Assembly: GCA_964423615.1 (NCBI GenBank)
Contig: CAYRFQ010000002.1
Span: forward strand, 124,001 to 188,000
Reading direction: 5' to 3'
Length of the DNA stretch: 64,000 bases
From: CAYRFQ01 sp964423615
GTDB taxonomy: Bacteria; Planctomycetota; Planctomycetia; Gemmatales; Gemmataceae
Part shown: positions 33,797 to 43,251 of the stretch, one piece after another
Layout of the letters: every line of letters begins with the position of its first letter
Position numbering within the stretch: the first letter of the stretch is position 1
Made by a program: the position numbers and the translations under genes
Notes under the pieces: generated by a model
Seen by the model: only the letters and a program-made list of their open reading frames with translations
Told to the model about the DNA's origin: nothing
Databases searched by the model: none

Positions 33797-34879
33797 GTGT
33801 CCGTGCATAATCATAATTCGAAGCGTGCCTTTACGCTCATCGAATTGTTAGTTGTGATCGCTATCATTGGTGTATTGATCGGGTTATTACTCCCTGCTGT
33901 ACAAAAAATCCGCGAAGCCAGCAATCGCTTGCGGTGTCAAAACAACCTCAAACAAATGAGTCTGGCTTGTCACGCTTACCATGATTTGCACAGACATTTG
34001 CCTCCGTTTTACGATGGCACCGGCGATGGTGGTCAAGTTAAGGATCAACTGTTCATAACTATTTTGCCGTATCTTGAGCATACAGCGTTATTTGAGGCTC
34101 CAATCGCAGAGGGTGGTTTCGCGAGCCTGCGAGGAGGGCCATTTGGCACCAATATCTCGAACTCAAACAATTTTTGGCCCGGAATCCCGGTAGCGCAGAA
34201 AGCCCGCAACACGGCTTTACCGATCTTCCGTTGTCGATCAGACGCAACATACGCCAAGGGCAATCCCGTTAACCCGACGTACGCTGCCTCCTGCTATGCT
34301 GGCAACTTCCAAGTTTTTGGCGATCCGTACAGGACCATCGAGGACAACACAAGAAGACCTCCCCGGCCATTGGCTGGACAAGCACCGTTTCGAGGTAATG
34401 GCAAAACAAAACTCCGTGGGATCAAAGATGGCACCTCTGGGACCATCATGCTCACCGAGAAAGTCGCTGTCTGTCGAACTAACGGTTTGCCCAACGAGTC
34501 CCGTGGGCAGAACTGTTTTGCTGTTGGACTTTGGACGTTTTTCCCAGCTTCTGCTGGCCCACCAACAGTTGCCCATCCACCCGCTATTGGTTATGGGCTA
34601 GCCCTAGTTGGGGATACCGCCAAGGTCTTCTCGGCGTATGACGGCTTGCCCGATGGTCAACTTGGACGCGTCGGCGGAATTGGAACTCCTAACGCTATAT
34701 TCCAATTAGCTACAAGCGAAGAAGATGTGGTCGACTGCGGCAGAGCATCTTCGATGCACCTCGGTGGCATCAACTGTGCAATGGCCGACGGCTCCATTCG
34801 ATTCGTTAATAAAACCATTGACCCTGTCGATTGGTGGCGTTACTTGACAAGAGATATGGACGATGTGCCCACGGAATGA
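33797..34879 (+). CDS. DUF1559 prepilin-like secreted protein
   Basis: A 360-residue second DUF1559 member. The pseudopilin leader reads KRAFTLIELLVVIAIIGVLI, followed by LLPAVQKIREASNRLRCQNN and the C-terminal SMHLGGINCAMADGSIRF signature. It differs widely from the 32140 protein outside these conserved ends, so it is an old paralogue rather than a fresh duplicate. The start is GTG at 33797 with GAGGAG 8 bases upstream. The 137-base gap after the lipoprotein gene could hold its own promoter. Confidence 0.93.
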   Translation: MSVHNHNSKRAFTLIELLVVIAIIGVLIGLLLPAVQKIREASNRLRCQNNLKQMSLACHAYHDLHRHLPPFYDGTGDGGQVKDQLFITILPYLEHTALFEAPIAEGGFASLRGGPFGTNISNSNNFWPGIPVAQKARNTALPIFRCRSDATYAKGNPVNPTYAASCYAGNFQVFGDPYRTIEDNTRRPPRPLAGQAPFRGNGKTKLRGIKDGTSGTIMLTEKVAVCRTNGLPNESRGQNCFAVGLWTFFPASAGPPTVAHPPAIGYGLALVGDTAKVFSAYDGLPDGQLGRVGGIGTPNAIFQLATSEEDVVDCGRASSMHLGGINCAMADGSIRFVNKTIDPVDWWRYLTRDMDDVPTE

Positions 34880-34917
34880 TTCGAGCCTGGTCTACAATCG
34901 ACCTGCCATCAACTTCA

Positions 34918-34935
34918 CTCCCCCTTCTGGGGGAG
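34918..34935. repeat. Short GC hairpin
   Basis: CTCCCCC, TTCT, GGGGGAG: a perfect 7-bp stem with a 4-base loop, 39 bases after the second DUF1559 gene. No T run follows on the plus strand, so termination activity is uncertain. Confidence 0.4.
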
Positions 34936-35138
34936 AAAGTCAATCCTATCGCTGAGCATCTAATTGGACTTGCAAACGGCGGTTTCACGCAAATTCTAAC
35001 ACAACTCAGTCCACCAAATCCTCTCACCAACAGTTGTCTTTGCGTTTGTTATCACACCCTTGTTTCCCTGACCAAATCTTTGGAATAGGTTATGATTTCC
35101 CACACACTGAACTTCATACTGCGTGACTTCCGTACGCG

Positions 35139-35528
35139 TTATTGAGTTTTGATAGTCACAGACTTTTGCTTGTCATCAACTTCTAAACTCAATATTCCCG
35201 GGATCATCTGTGGTGGACCGGGGACTTTCACCGGGGGCATCCTGGCGACAATCGATTCGCGAATCCATTTTCCCTTGTCGGAATAAACGATCACGACTTC
35301 CTTTTTGGTAGGGTTGTAAAACTCAACTTTACCCTTGCCTTTAAATACCAACGTGTTGTTATTTGGCTGAGTGAGTTCGAGTGTATCGGGATACGTCACT
35401 TTGGCTCCATTCCAATCTAGATTGTTGATTTTCGGAGCACTTGTTGGGTCAGGAGTTTTGCTCGAGCCACACCCACCTAGAATCATAGAAACCGAGACGA
35501 TCAAACCACAGACAACGAGTCGGGACAT
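35139..35528 (-). CDS. Small lipoprotein of unknown function
   Basis: A 129-residue protein with a lipoprotein signal peptide (lipobox LGGC, Cys at residue 20). The mature part, from SSKTPDPTSAPKINNLDWNG, is predicted to be mostly beta strand and ends in a lysine-rich tail (LEVDDKQKSVTIKTQ). I do not recognise a family. It converges on the DUF1559 operon and has TTTTTTCCTCCG beside its start codon, which on the coding strand gives CGGAGGAAAAAA, an excellent ribosome site for ATG 35528. Confidence 0.75.
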   Translation of the reverse strand: MSRLVVCGLIVSVSMILGGCGSSKTPDPTSAPKINNLDWNGAKVTYPDTLELTQPNNNTLVFKGKGKVEFYNPTKKEVVIVYSDKGKWIRESIVARMPPVKVPGPPQMIPGILSLEVDDKQKSVTIKTQ

Positions 35529-35991
35529 TTTTTCCTCCGAGACACGATCCTAGAGTGCCGGATATTCCAGGGAACAAGCGAGAGCTTGGGTAGAACCTTC
35601 GTCAGGTTGGGAAGACAAAATCAACGCTTTTATTTTGTTAACTTACGAAGAATTGATGGAAGGGACACCCGACATTTCGCAAGCTGGTCTTCAAACATTT
35701 TTTGTGGGCGAACAGCTACCCGAGGGCTGCAGCCAAAGTTGAGTCGATAGACAGGGCAAAATAACGGCCGAAGTATTGGTGAAGCCTTGATCTTGACGGA
35801 TTAGTATTGATATTCTTTAGCGAGGTTCCATTGGTGTTGAGGGCCTGTCGGCAACGCTGAGAACACCTTCACTATCTGTTCTTTCCGAACGATCCCGCGG
35901 ATTTGGCGGTGGTTGAGGCCGAAACTTGTCGAAACGCCCCGTTCATTGTTTTCTACAAGCCACATGATTCGAAGCATCCAACGGAGTGCTC
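35529..35991. other. Divergent intergenic region
   Basis: About 460 bases between two divergently transcribed genes (lipoprotein to the left, oxygenase to the right). No gene or clear repeat is seen; both promoters should lie here. Confidence 0.35.
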
Positions 35992-36567
35992 ATGCAACCC
36001 CCAGCACAATGGGATAATTTCCCGAACGAGTTCTTGATGGGTCCTCTGAGTTCCAACCAAAGCTTCACCCCCGAGGAATGCACTCGCATTCGCGAACAGT
36101 ACAGTTCTTTGGAGATTCGTGAAGGGACAGTCGGCGAGGGAGTGATTGGAAGGCGGTTACGCCAATCAGAGATCCATTGGATTCGACTCAATGACGAGAG
36201 CCAATGGATCTATGCACGAATGGCCCAACTTGCCGAGCAGGCCAACGCCAACTATCGCTTCGATATTCGCGCCATCAGCGAGTCTATTCAATTGGCCGAG
36301 TACAAAGTTGGAGAGTATTACGATTGGCATAGCGACATTGGTTCGGGTAAAACCTCGTTTCGCAAACTGAGCCTGAGTGTGCAACTGTCCGATCCTACCG
36401 AGTATGAAGGTGGCGATTTGGAGTTTTTCAGAATTACCGATACCCCGGCTACAGGCCAGGGCTCGTGCATTGCCTTCCCCTCCTTTTTGCGTCATCGTGT
36501 GACTCCAGTCACAAGGGGCATTCGGTTCTCGCTCGTCGCATGGGTCTCCGGGCCACCTTTCAAGTAA
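35992..36567 (+). CDS. 2OG-Fe(II) oxygenase, PKHD/prolyl 4-hydroxylase type
   Basis: A 191-residue cupin-fold dioxygenase that would use 2-oxoglutarate and Fe(II) to hydroxylate a substrate. Iron ligands are visible as His and Asp in YYDWHSDIG and the distal His in FPSFLRHRVTPV; the 2-oxoglutarate-binding Arg is in TRGIRFSLVAW. The layout matches the P4Hc / PKHD hydroxylase group (PiuC-like), though without the C-terminal extension of PiuC. The substrate is unknown. The frame opens at GTG 35986, but ATG 35992 has GGAG 6 bases upstream and is preferred. It stands alone. Confidence 0.88.
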   Translation: MQPPAQWDNFPNEFLMGPLSSNQSFTPEECTRIREQYSSLEIREGTVGEGVIGRRLRQSEIHWIRLNDESQWIYARMAQLAEQANANYRFDIRAISESIQLAEYKVGEYYDWHSDIGSGKTSFRKLSLSVQLSDPTEYEGGDLEFFRITDTPATGQGSCIAFPSFLRHRVTPVTRGIRFSLVAWVSGPPFK

Positions 36568-36939
36568 CCGTTTTGGATCTGTCGTTGAAGGCAGTGTTCG
36601 ATGATCCTGTTGCCTTCTAGAGAAGTGAGGTTATTGAAGGAAGTCTGAGGATACGTCAGCAAATAGTTCAATATTTTCAGACGTGCCAATGGGCTGACAA
36701 ACCAGTCGCAATCAAGACAACTCCCGAGGTTGTTGCATGAGCGACAATCGCTTCTCTCCAGAGGGATTGTCTCTTGAAAACACGCTGCACCTACTGTGAG
36801 TTAACTTGGGGAGCAATTCCACAGAGAAGGCTGCGTTACTATTCATCCGTCCACGGATACTCAAAACTTGCATTTCGGGTTGGTTTTCAAAAGACACTGC
36901 GTTCCGGAAAAATCAATCTTGACCGACCGTGTTTTCGGG
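36568..36939. other. Convergent intergenic region
   Basis: About 370 bases between converging genes. No gene, hairpin terminator or repeat was recognised. Confidence 0.3.
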
Positions 36940-37956
36940 TCAATCATCTTCGGAAACTTTTGGCTTGATTATCTTGCAGCCGATGGCCGTCAAGTTGGCC
37001 TTGAGTCGGTTGTACATTTCCTGGTCAGTGTATGTGCCGATGATGGCTCCTCCGGACCCTGCGAATTTCGCACTGGCACCGGCTTGCCGAGCCACTTCGA
37101 CCATTCGGACCTGGCCTTCAGGAAGCCGAGCAATGCTCAATCGTGTGTCGAAGTTCTTATCGATCAAAGCCGCCAACTCGTGCGGCTTACCTTCTTCCAA
37201 AGCCCTTTTGGCGTTCTCAGCCAATCCAGCAAACGTCTCCATGGCCGTTCGGACCATATGGTCACCTCGATTAAATCGGCCACGGATATCATTGTGGAAA
37301 ACTTCCGTAGGCTCACTGACGTCGGCGTTGTAAGCAATGTAGATCAACGGAAGTAACTTGGGATCGAGAGGTTCATACTCACCACACTCGTAGCCTTGGA
37401 TGGTGCTTGCTTTCTCCTGGGCGAAGTCCATGTAGACGAGGCCCTCGTAGACCTGAATGACTCGGTCTTGTAACCCAGCGGTGATTCCGAGTTCGTCTTG
37501 TTCGACCGAGAGCACCAAGGAGGGTTGGACTGGTAGAGGAATATCCACCTCGTAAAACTCCATCAAACACCGGAGGGCAGCGACGATGATTGCGCTCGAG
37601 CCAGCCATTCCTACCTGCCGAGGGACGTTCGTATCATAACGGATCGAAAAGTTACGATCGTGGAGTTCTAGTTTTTCGCGAACGCAATACTCAACGAACT
37701 TCTTGATGGCCGCTTTGATCAAGCGCATTCCACCGTAATACCCGTGAAGTTTGACATCACGGACCAGTTCCTGGACCGAATCGAACCGGTTTTGGTCCAG
37801 ATCGGTTCGCACGATCTCGACGTCTTCCCACTCATACAAAACGACTTCGGCTTTGAAGTTTCGGACACTGATCGAGATCGTTTTTCCGTGATAGCCATCG
37901 GATGGGTTACCAAGTAACCCAGCTCGAGCATAGGCCGCTTTCCGCAAAATCCGCAT
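36940..37956 (-). CDS. GHMP kinase, glucuronokinase-like
   Basis: A 338-residue GHMP-family sugar kinase. The ATP loop is PRQVGMAGSSA (residues 112-122), the second conserved block is GLQDRVIQVY (161-170) with LVYMDF after it, and the C-terminal glycine motif is AKFAGSGGAIIG. The combination of PRQ.G.aGSSAI and AGLQDRV.QVY matches plant glucuronokinase, which makes glucuronate 1-phosphate. The open frame extends to 38211, but the extra 85 residues overlap galU in another frame and are not homologous; ATG 37956 with AAGGA upstream is chosen. It lies 95 bases after galU, so together they could make UDP-glucuronate or a related activated sugar. Confidence 0.85.
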   Translation of the reverse strand: MRILRKAAYARAGLLGNPSDGYHGKTISISVRNFKAEVVLYEWEDVEIVRTDLDQNRFDSVQELVRDVKLHGYYGGMRLIKAAIKKFVEYCVREKLELHDRNFSIRYDTNVPRQVGMAGSSAIIVAALRCLMEFYEVDIPLPVQPSLVLSVEQDELGITAGLQDRVIQVYEGLVYMDFAQEKASTIQGYECGEYEPLDPKLLPLIYIAYNADVSEPTEVFHNDIRGRFNRGDHMVRTAMETFAGLAENAKRALEEGKPHELAALIDKNFDTRLSIARLPEGQVRMVEVARQAGASAKFAGSGGAIIGTYTDQEMYNRLKANLTAIGCKIIKPKVSEDD

Positions 37957-38050
37957 CGACCAGATTCCTTGTGGGTAATGGCAAATGGCAGAAGTAGGAA
38001 GGCAAAGCAGTCTTCGTCTTGCCCAGCTAGTTGTGCTCTTTGCGGTGTTT

Positions 38051-38947
38051 TCATGATTTCGCCAGAAGGTTTGTAACGACTTCACGCAGTTCGGGACCGT
38101 ACTTTGGATCCGCCAACGCAAATTCGACGAAGGCCTGGAAATAGCTACTGAAGTTTCCGATATCGAACCGGCGTTCGCCTTCAGCCAAGGGCACTCCAAG
38201 GACGCGTCCACCTTGTTTTACCAGAGTGCGGATGGCGTCGGTCAGTTGGATTTCGCCTCCCTTGCCCGGTGGAGTATTCCTGAGAAGCTCGAAAATTCCT
38301 GGACGAAAGACGTAACGGGCGGCTACGGCGAAATTACTCGGGGCCTCGTCCACACTGGGTTTTTCGATGATGTCTTCCAGTTCGAAAGGACCGGAGACGC
38401 TTCCCTTTGGTTTAGCAATTCCGTAGTGAATGACCTCGTCTTTGGGGACCGTCTCGAATGCGATTACAGCGTCGGCATTGGCTTTTTCGAACTGTTCGAT
38501 CATCTGGCGAACGATGTCCGATTGGGCGTGCATTCCAATGATGGAGTCTCCCAGGGCAACAACGAATGGTTGGTTTCCGACGACCGGTTCGGCACAAAGG
38601 ACTGCGTGCCCGAGACCGAGCTGGCGTCGTTGGCGGGTGTAGAAATATTGCATTTCATAGCGTTCGAAGTCGAGTTCCTCAAGAAGGTCTTCTTTTCCCT
38701 TCTCACGCAAAAAGCTGATCAACTCGATGTTGAGATCGAAGTGATTTTCGATCGAGGACTTTCCCGGTCCTGTGATGAACAGCAAACGCTGGATGTCTGA
38801 CCGAGCCATCTCTTCCACAACGTACTGAACCACGGGTTTTCGCCCGATCGGGAGCATTTCTTTTGGCTGGCTCTTGGTAGAGGGTAACAAACGTGTCCCA
38901 TGTCCAGCGACCGGGACGACGGCTAGATCAATGATTCCATCGGGCAT
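38051..38947 (-). CDS. galU: UTP-glucose-1-phosphate uridylyltransferase
   Basis: A 298-residue nucleotidyltransferase that makes UDP-glucose. The N-terminal nucleotide loop VPVAGHGTRLLPSTK (residues 11-25) is followed by PKEMLPI, FITGPGKSSIENHF, LGLGHAVLCA, VALGDSII, DIIEKPSVDEAPSN, ARYVFRPGIF and GEIQLTDAI, the standard GalU series. AGHG replaces the commoner AGLG in the loop. Length is normal. The sugar kinase behind it suggests the product feeds nucleotide-sugar metabolism for polysaccharide or glycan assembly. Start ATG 38947 is taken; GGAG or similar is weak upstream. Confidence 0.95.
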   Translation of the reverse strand: MPDGIIDLAVVPVAGHGTRLLPSTKSQPKEMLPIGRKPVVQYVVEEMARSDIQRLLFITGPGKSSIENHFDLNIELISFLREKGKEDLLEELDFERYEMQYFYTRQRRQLGLGHAVLCAEPVVGNQPFVVALGDSIIGMHAQSDIVRQMIEQFEKANADAVIAFETVPKDEVIHYGIAKPKGSVSGPFELEDIIEKPSVDEAPSNFAVAARYVFRPGIFELLRNTPPGKGGEIQLTDAIRTLVKQGGRVLGVPLAEGERRFDIGNFSSYFQAFVEFALADPKYGPELREVVTNLLAKS

Positions 38948-39340
38948 CTGGAGTTCTCACTTTCGGGTTGTCGAGTCGCTTCGGTAGCTTGGAGTGTTCT
39001 CTTAGAGTGTCCTGGGGGATTCAGAACCGTTCTGGGATTGTGATCGTAAATCCTTGGTGCTGATGGCACTATGGATTGCACCCGTTCCAAAAGTCTGAAC
39101 GATCCCTCGAAGTTGAATAAAATCCTCTTTTCGCGCAAGTTGTCTCTGATTGTACGTTCTATTCAAAAATTACAAAAGAGGCCGTGTATATTGCGAGAGT
39201 GTTCGGAGAAATACATGTCGCGCATGTGATTTTTTGGAGTCTGGTCGAGGGGGAACATGTTTTTGGCTGTAAGAGGCAAACACATTCGATGGTTCGAACG
39301 CGAAAAATCGAAGGGGTTCGTCGAGGCCACCCAGCGTCTC
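38948..39340. other. Gap upstream of galU
   Basis: About 390 bases without a recognised gene; AT-rich around 39110-39190. The galU promoter is expected here. Confidence 0.3.
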
Positions 39341-39883
39341 TCACGATAGAGGAATCATCCTATCGCTAAAGATTATGGTCATTGTAGGAACCTTTCGGCG
39401 AACTTCTTTTTCTACTTTGTCTGCTGGTTCGGAGGAAAAATTGGCCGTGCCAACCAGCAACCCCAACACAAACGAAATCGCAATCAACATGACGACAATG
39501 AGGATGACAAATACCAAACGCCCTGGGGTCAAGAATACACCAGACAAGCCGGTAACTGGGGAGGCCATGTTGACGTCGCCAGAATCGATTGGAGCCGGAA
39601 CATCGAATGACTGGTGGGGACCCGATGGTTGGGGGGCCGGTTCGACATTTGGTTCCAAGAAGTGATCTTCGAAATTCTCCATTTCAAACAAATCGCCGGT
39701 ATTGTCGGACGGAGCCTGTGGGGTCGGTGGAACCGGCCTTGGTACCGCGGCAGCTGGTTCTTCCTCTGGCTTGGGAACAATGACTTGGCCGCTGCACGTT
39801 GGACACCGAATGATAGTCCCGGCCTTGCGGCGAGCAATCGACATGAGTTGTCGGCAGTAAGCGCATCGAAATTTAATCGGCAT
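39341..39883 (-). CDS. Zinc-ribbon single-pass membrane protein
   Basis: A 180-residue protein. The N-terminus (residues 1-38) is a zinc ribbon with CAYCRQ and, 19 residues on, CPTC. A Pro/Glu-rich linker of ~95 residues follows, then one transmembrane helix (LVFVILIVVMLIAISFVLGL) and a short basic tail. Such zinc-ribbon plus transmembrane proteins are frequent in planctomycetes and are of unknown role, perhaps as adapters between cytoplasmic partners and the membrane. The open frame starts at 39946, but ATG 39883, which begins directly with the zinc ribbon (MPIKFRCAYC), is the better start. Confidence 0.78.
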   Translation of the reverse strand: MPIKFRCAYCRQLMSIARRKAGTIIRCPTCSGQVIVPKPEEEPAAAVPRPVPPTPQAPSDNTGDLFEMENFEDHFLEPNVEPAPQPSGPHQSFDVPAPIDSGDVNMASPVTGLSGVFLTPGRLVFVILIVVMLIAISFVLGLLVGTANFSSEPADKVEKEVRRKVPTMTIIFSDRMIPLS

Positions 39884-40442
39884 AGTGGCTTCGTTTGGAA
39901 ACTGCGGAGCATCTGGCTGAAACGAAATCGGTCGGCCTAACAACAAGGTTGGGTAGTCCTGGGGATTTTAGAAGGTAGGACTGTTCCTCGGAGAACAATT
40001 TGGATAGATTCCGAAGCAACACCGTCTGCGAAACCGTTCTCGGAATCAGCAAGTTACGCGTTTGAGTAAAACGCCAGCCTTCTCGAGTGCTTTGCAAATA
40101 GCTGTAAAGATCGGCATGTCGTCAGGAGTGACAAAGATTGAAAGCGATGAAGACACCCAAAATGAACTGGTCTACCGATGCTCGTCTGTATATTCACTTG
40201 GTACACTCTGCCACAATGTGGAAGCCAATCCAGTTTGCTACAAACATTCGCAAAACGTTCGAGGTCTCAATCCTTCAAAATCCGACGGAGCACCCAGCCA
40301 AAAATCCCTACCCTTATTGTCTGGCTTTTCCGACGAAAGGGCAATCCTAGCTTTTGTCGCGCTTGACGGATTACTCGCATCGTTGAGAATAGAAAGGCGA
40401 AAGTCGTCGCGACTATTCCTCTCTTGTATAGACGGAGCCATC
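39884..40442. other. Divergent intergenic region
   Basis: About 560 bases. An open frame (from 40062) continues in phase into the next gene, but its translation lacks a signal peptide at a sensible place and the ribosome site lies later, so it is treated as untranslated. Confidence 0.4.
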
Positions 40443-43034
40443 ATGCTCATGAAACCACCCGAAAAGACATCTCGTACTTCTACTTTACTCCAACGGCTGG
40501 CCGTGGTGCCTGGTGATAAATCGCGAGATTTGTCACAGCCATGCCAACCGTCTGGGCTGGTGTTCTTGCTCGTCGTGTGCCTTGTTGTTGGTTTCGCGAC
40601 ACCAGCGCATGCTTTTCACATCCTTTTCAAGGATGGTTTCTCGATAACAGGACGAATTCGACAAGCACGGAAATATCTTGTCGATAGAGTAAGCGGTCGA
40701 GCGTTCTCGGTCCCAGTTAGTGGCACGCCGTATGCTATCGAAACGCCTGCTCGGCGAATTATCTTCAGTCCACGCCAAGTTTACGATATCACCGCCGAGG
40801 AGCCCCCAACCACTCCTCTTTGGATGTACATGGAGCAATATGGAAGGAAAGGAGGAGTGCGGCTCTCGAGCTATTGGACGATCAAAGCAACGGGGCCTTG
40901 GGACGATCGGTGGGAACGAAAAATACGTTTGAAGGAATTAGTCGGGAACCGTTTCAGTTCGAACTTCCGGACCTACACGCTAACCCAACGTATTACTCAG
41001 CTGACCCCATCGTTTCTCACGATCCGTTGTATGGATCGCTCCTGGGCGATGTTCTATCGCATGGAAGAATTTGATTCTAACTCAGTCCAGCAATTACTCA
41101 ACTTGCGATTCCAGAGAACGGAACAGCTAAAGTCGAAAAAAGATGGTAAGGAATTTAAATTTTCCGACGCCGAGAAGCATCTGAAAGTGGCTCAGTTCTT
41201 GACTCAAATGGGTCGATACGACGATGCCAAGAAGGGACTCGAGAAATACAAGGGAGGCGGCAGCGGTGCCAACGAGGATTACGCTCAAGAGTTCGAGGCC
41301 ATCAAAAAATTTCAAGCATTGAAGTTCGTTACGTCGTTGCTCCAAGCGGAACAGGTCGGTCAGCACCAGATCGCCCAACAACGCATCGACAAATTTTTGC
41401 AAGACAACCTGGAACCACTGGTGACTGAGAAACTCGCACTCAATGTCTACGAGCTTAAAAGAAAATACTCCAGACTTAACGAGAAAGTGAAAACGGCTAA
41501 GCGGCAGCTAACGGAGTTTGCGGCGCGGTTGACGTCCAAGAATCGAGGTCGACTCGGCGACGCCGCCAAGACTATTGCCAATGAGGTCAACGTCGAAACC
41601 GTGAATCAGTTGGAGACATTTCTCAACGTGGCGCGGGTCCACGAACTGGCCCGGGAGCAGGGAAGAGAGCCAGACCACGACCCTGCCCAGGTTTTGTCCT
41701 TCGCCGTGACGGGATGGTGCGTAGGCGATCTCGTGGCGGAGGGAGACGTGCTTGTCGCAGACCGATTCTGGGACGCAAGGACCTTCGTTTTGGAGTATCA
41801 GAAGACGGGTCGCGAAACCGAACGAGCGAAGTTGCTGCGTGATTTCCGGCTGCGAAACCAGATTCCTGTCGACGTCCTGGCGAGACTCGTCGAAGCTACA
41901 CCGCCTCCATTTCCGCACGACAAACTCGACACTTCCGTACAAGAGTTGCAGGTCACCGAACCCGATGGTGCTCAAGGGCCGAAGTACCATGTCCAGCTAC
42001 CTCCCGGATATAACCACCAACGTTCGTACCCGGTCTTGATGGTGCTTCACGAGCCTGGCCACAGCCCCCCATTTTTGATGAAGTACTGGTCTGATTTGGC
42101 ACAAAAGAACGGCTACATTCTGGTGGCACCGGAGTGGACCAGGTTCGGCCAAACCACGTATGAATACAGCGAGAGGGAGCAGCTGGTCGTGATCGACACG
42201 ATCCGTGACTTACGCCGACGCTTCCAGATCGATTCGGATCGTGTTTTTCTCTTTGGATGCCGAGAAGCGGGCCAGATGGCTTTCGACGTGGGGCTTGGTC
42301 ATCCGGACATGTTTGCGGGTGTCCTGCCGATGTCAGCCTCTCCGCAATATTACTCGTCGGAATATACCTACAATGCCCAGTATTTACCTCTCTATGTGGT
42401 CTGTGGCCAACTCGACTTGGCCAACACGAACCAGAACCACAAAAAGTTCAAGGATTGGGTCCGATGGCACTTTCCGTCGTTGTTCGTTGAGTATAAGGGA
42501 CGTGGCGTCGAGTTTTTCTACGGCGAATTTGGGGACATGATGGACTGGATGAACCGCAAGACGCGGTACTTCCCAAAGCGTCAGGTCGGAACGTATGGAT
42601 TCGGAAACCGAGGCAGTGAGTTCGTTTCGATGCGACAATCCGACAACAGCTTTTACTGGCTCACAAGTGAGTCGATCGTGAAGACTCGACTGAACGACGT
42701 TGGTAACTGGCGAAAGGCTCTGCAGCCCGCCCAATTCCACGCAAAGATCTACTCTCGCAACAAGATACACCTCAACACCGCAGGGCTTAACCATCTGGCG
42801 ATCTGGATCGCTCCGGGAATGATTGACTTCTCTCAAAAAATCAAACTCCGGCTCCGTTCCAATCCGATTACCCGTTATCGTGGTCAGATTCTCGTTAACG
42901 GAGAGCCTCCCCAACTCGAAATGGACTTGGAGCCAAAATTGGAAGTGTTGATGGAAGACCTCTACAACCGCGGTGATCGACAAAAATTATTCATTGCGAA
43001 GATCGAGTTGACGACTGCGAGACGAGGCGGATAG
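40443..43034 (+). CDS. Large exported protein with esterase-like C-terminal domain lacking the nucleophile
   Basis: An 863-residue protein from ATG 40443 (GGAG 5 bases upstream; ATG 40449 also possible). A hydrophobic segment (LVFLLVVCLVVGFATPAHA) near residue 50 looks like a signal peptide after a basic N-terminal extension. Residues ~55-260 are unclassified, ~260-520 are helical with TPR-like character (KHLKVAQFLTQMGRYDDAKK), and ~530-720 resemble an esterase/PHB-depolymerase domain (HVQLPPGYN, YPVLMVLHEPG, DSDRVFLFGC). At the nucleophile elbow the sequence is FGCREAGQMA where active relatives have GxSxGG, so Ser is replaced by Arg. Activity is unlikely; a carbohydrate- or polymer-binding role is possible. 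It is followed, on the other strand, by a secreted HEAT-repeat gene. Confidence 0.75.
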   Translation: MLMKPPEKTSRTSTLLQRLAVVPGDKSRDLSQPCQPSGLVFLLVVCLVVGFATPAHAFHILFKDGFSITGRIRQARKYLVDRVSGRAFSVPVSGTPYAIETPARRIIFSPRQVYDITAEEPPTTPLWMYMEQYGRKGGVRLSSYWTIKATGPWDDRWERKIRLKELVGNRFSSNFRTYTLTQRITQLTPSFLTIRCMDRSWAMFYRMEEFDSNSVQQLLNLRFQRTEQLKSKKDGKEFKFSDAEKHLKVAQFLTQMGRYDDAKKGLEKYKGGGSGANEDYAQEFEAIKKFQALKFVTSLLQAEQVGQHQIAQQRIDKFLQDNLEPLVTEKLALNVYELKRKYSRLNEKVKTAKRQLTEFAARLTSKNRGRLGDAAKTIANEVNVETVNQLETFLNVARVHELAREQGREPDHDPAQVLSFAVTGWCVGDLVAEGDVLVADRFWDARTFVLEYQKTGRETERAKLLRDFRLRNQIPVDVLARLVEATPPPFPHDKLDTSVQELQVTEPDGAQGPKYHVQLPPGYNHQRSYPVLMVLHEPGHSPPFLMKYWSDLAQKNGYILVAPEWTRFGQTTYEYSEREQLVVIDTIRDLRRRFQIDSDRVFLFGCREAGQMAFDVGLGHPDMFAGVLPMSASPQYYSSEYTYNAQYLPLYVVCGQLDLANTNQNHKKFKDWVRWHFPSLFVEYKGRGVEFFYGEFGDMMDWMNRKTRYFPKRQVGTYGFGNRGSEFVSMRQSDNSFYWLTSESIVKTRLNDVGNWRKALQPAQFHAKIYSRNKIHLNTAGLNHLAIWIAPGMIDFSQKIKLRLRSNPITRYRGQILVNGEPPQLEMDLEPKLEVLMEDLYNRGDRQKLFIAKIELTTARRGG

Positions 43035-43251
43035 AAATGGGTAAGAGTGCAAGGCGGTTGAGTGTTTTGAGTGGGGGGTGAGAGACAAGAGATAAATCGG
43101 ACTGCATCCGCCGGTGTCAAGAGCGAACACGATCAACCACGGAGACGCGCATACCACGGATTGGATATTATCCGTGGCATCCTGAGCGATCCGTGGTTTG
43201 TTTTTTTGCTCTGGTCTCTTGACTCGCTCCAGTCCTTGACTCCCGCTATTA

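Noticed and set aside
36940..38211. 423-residue reading of the GHMP kinase
   Set aside because: The first 85 residues overlap galU in another frame, and the family-like sequence begins at MRILRKAAYARAG with a ribosome site before it.
40062..40442. N-terminal extension of the large exported protein
   Set aside because: It would bury the signal peptide about 175 residues into the protein and has no ribosome site; ATG 40443 does.
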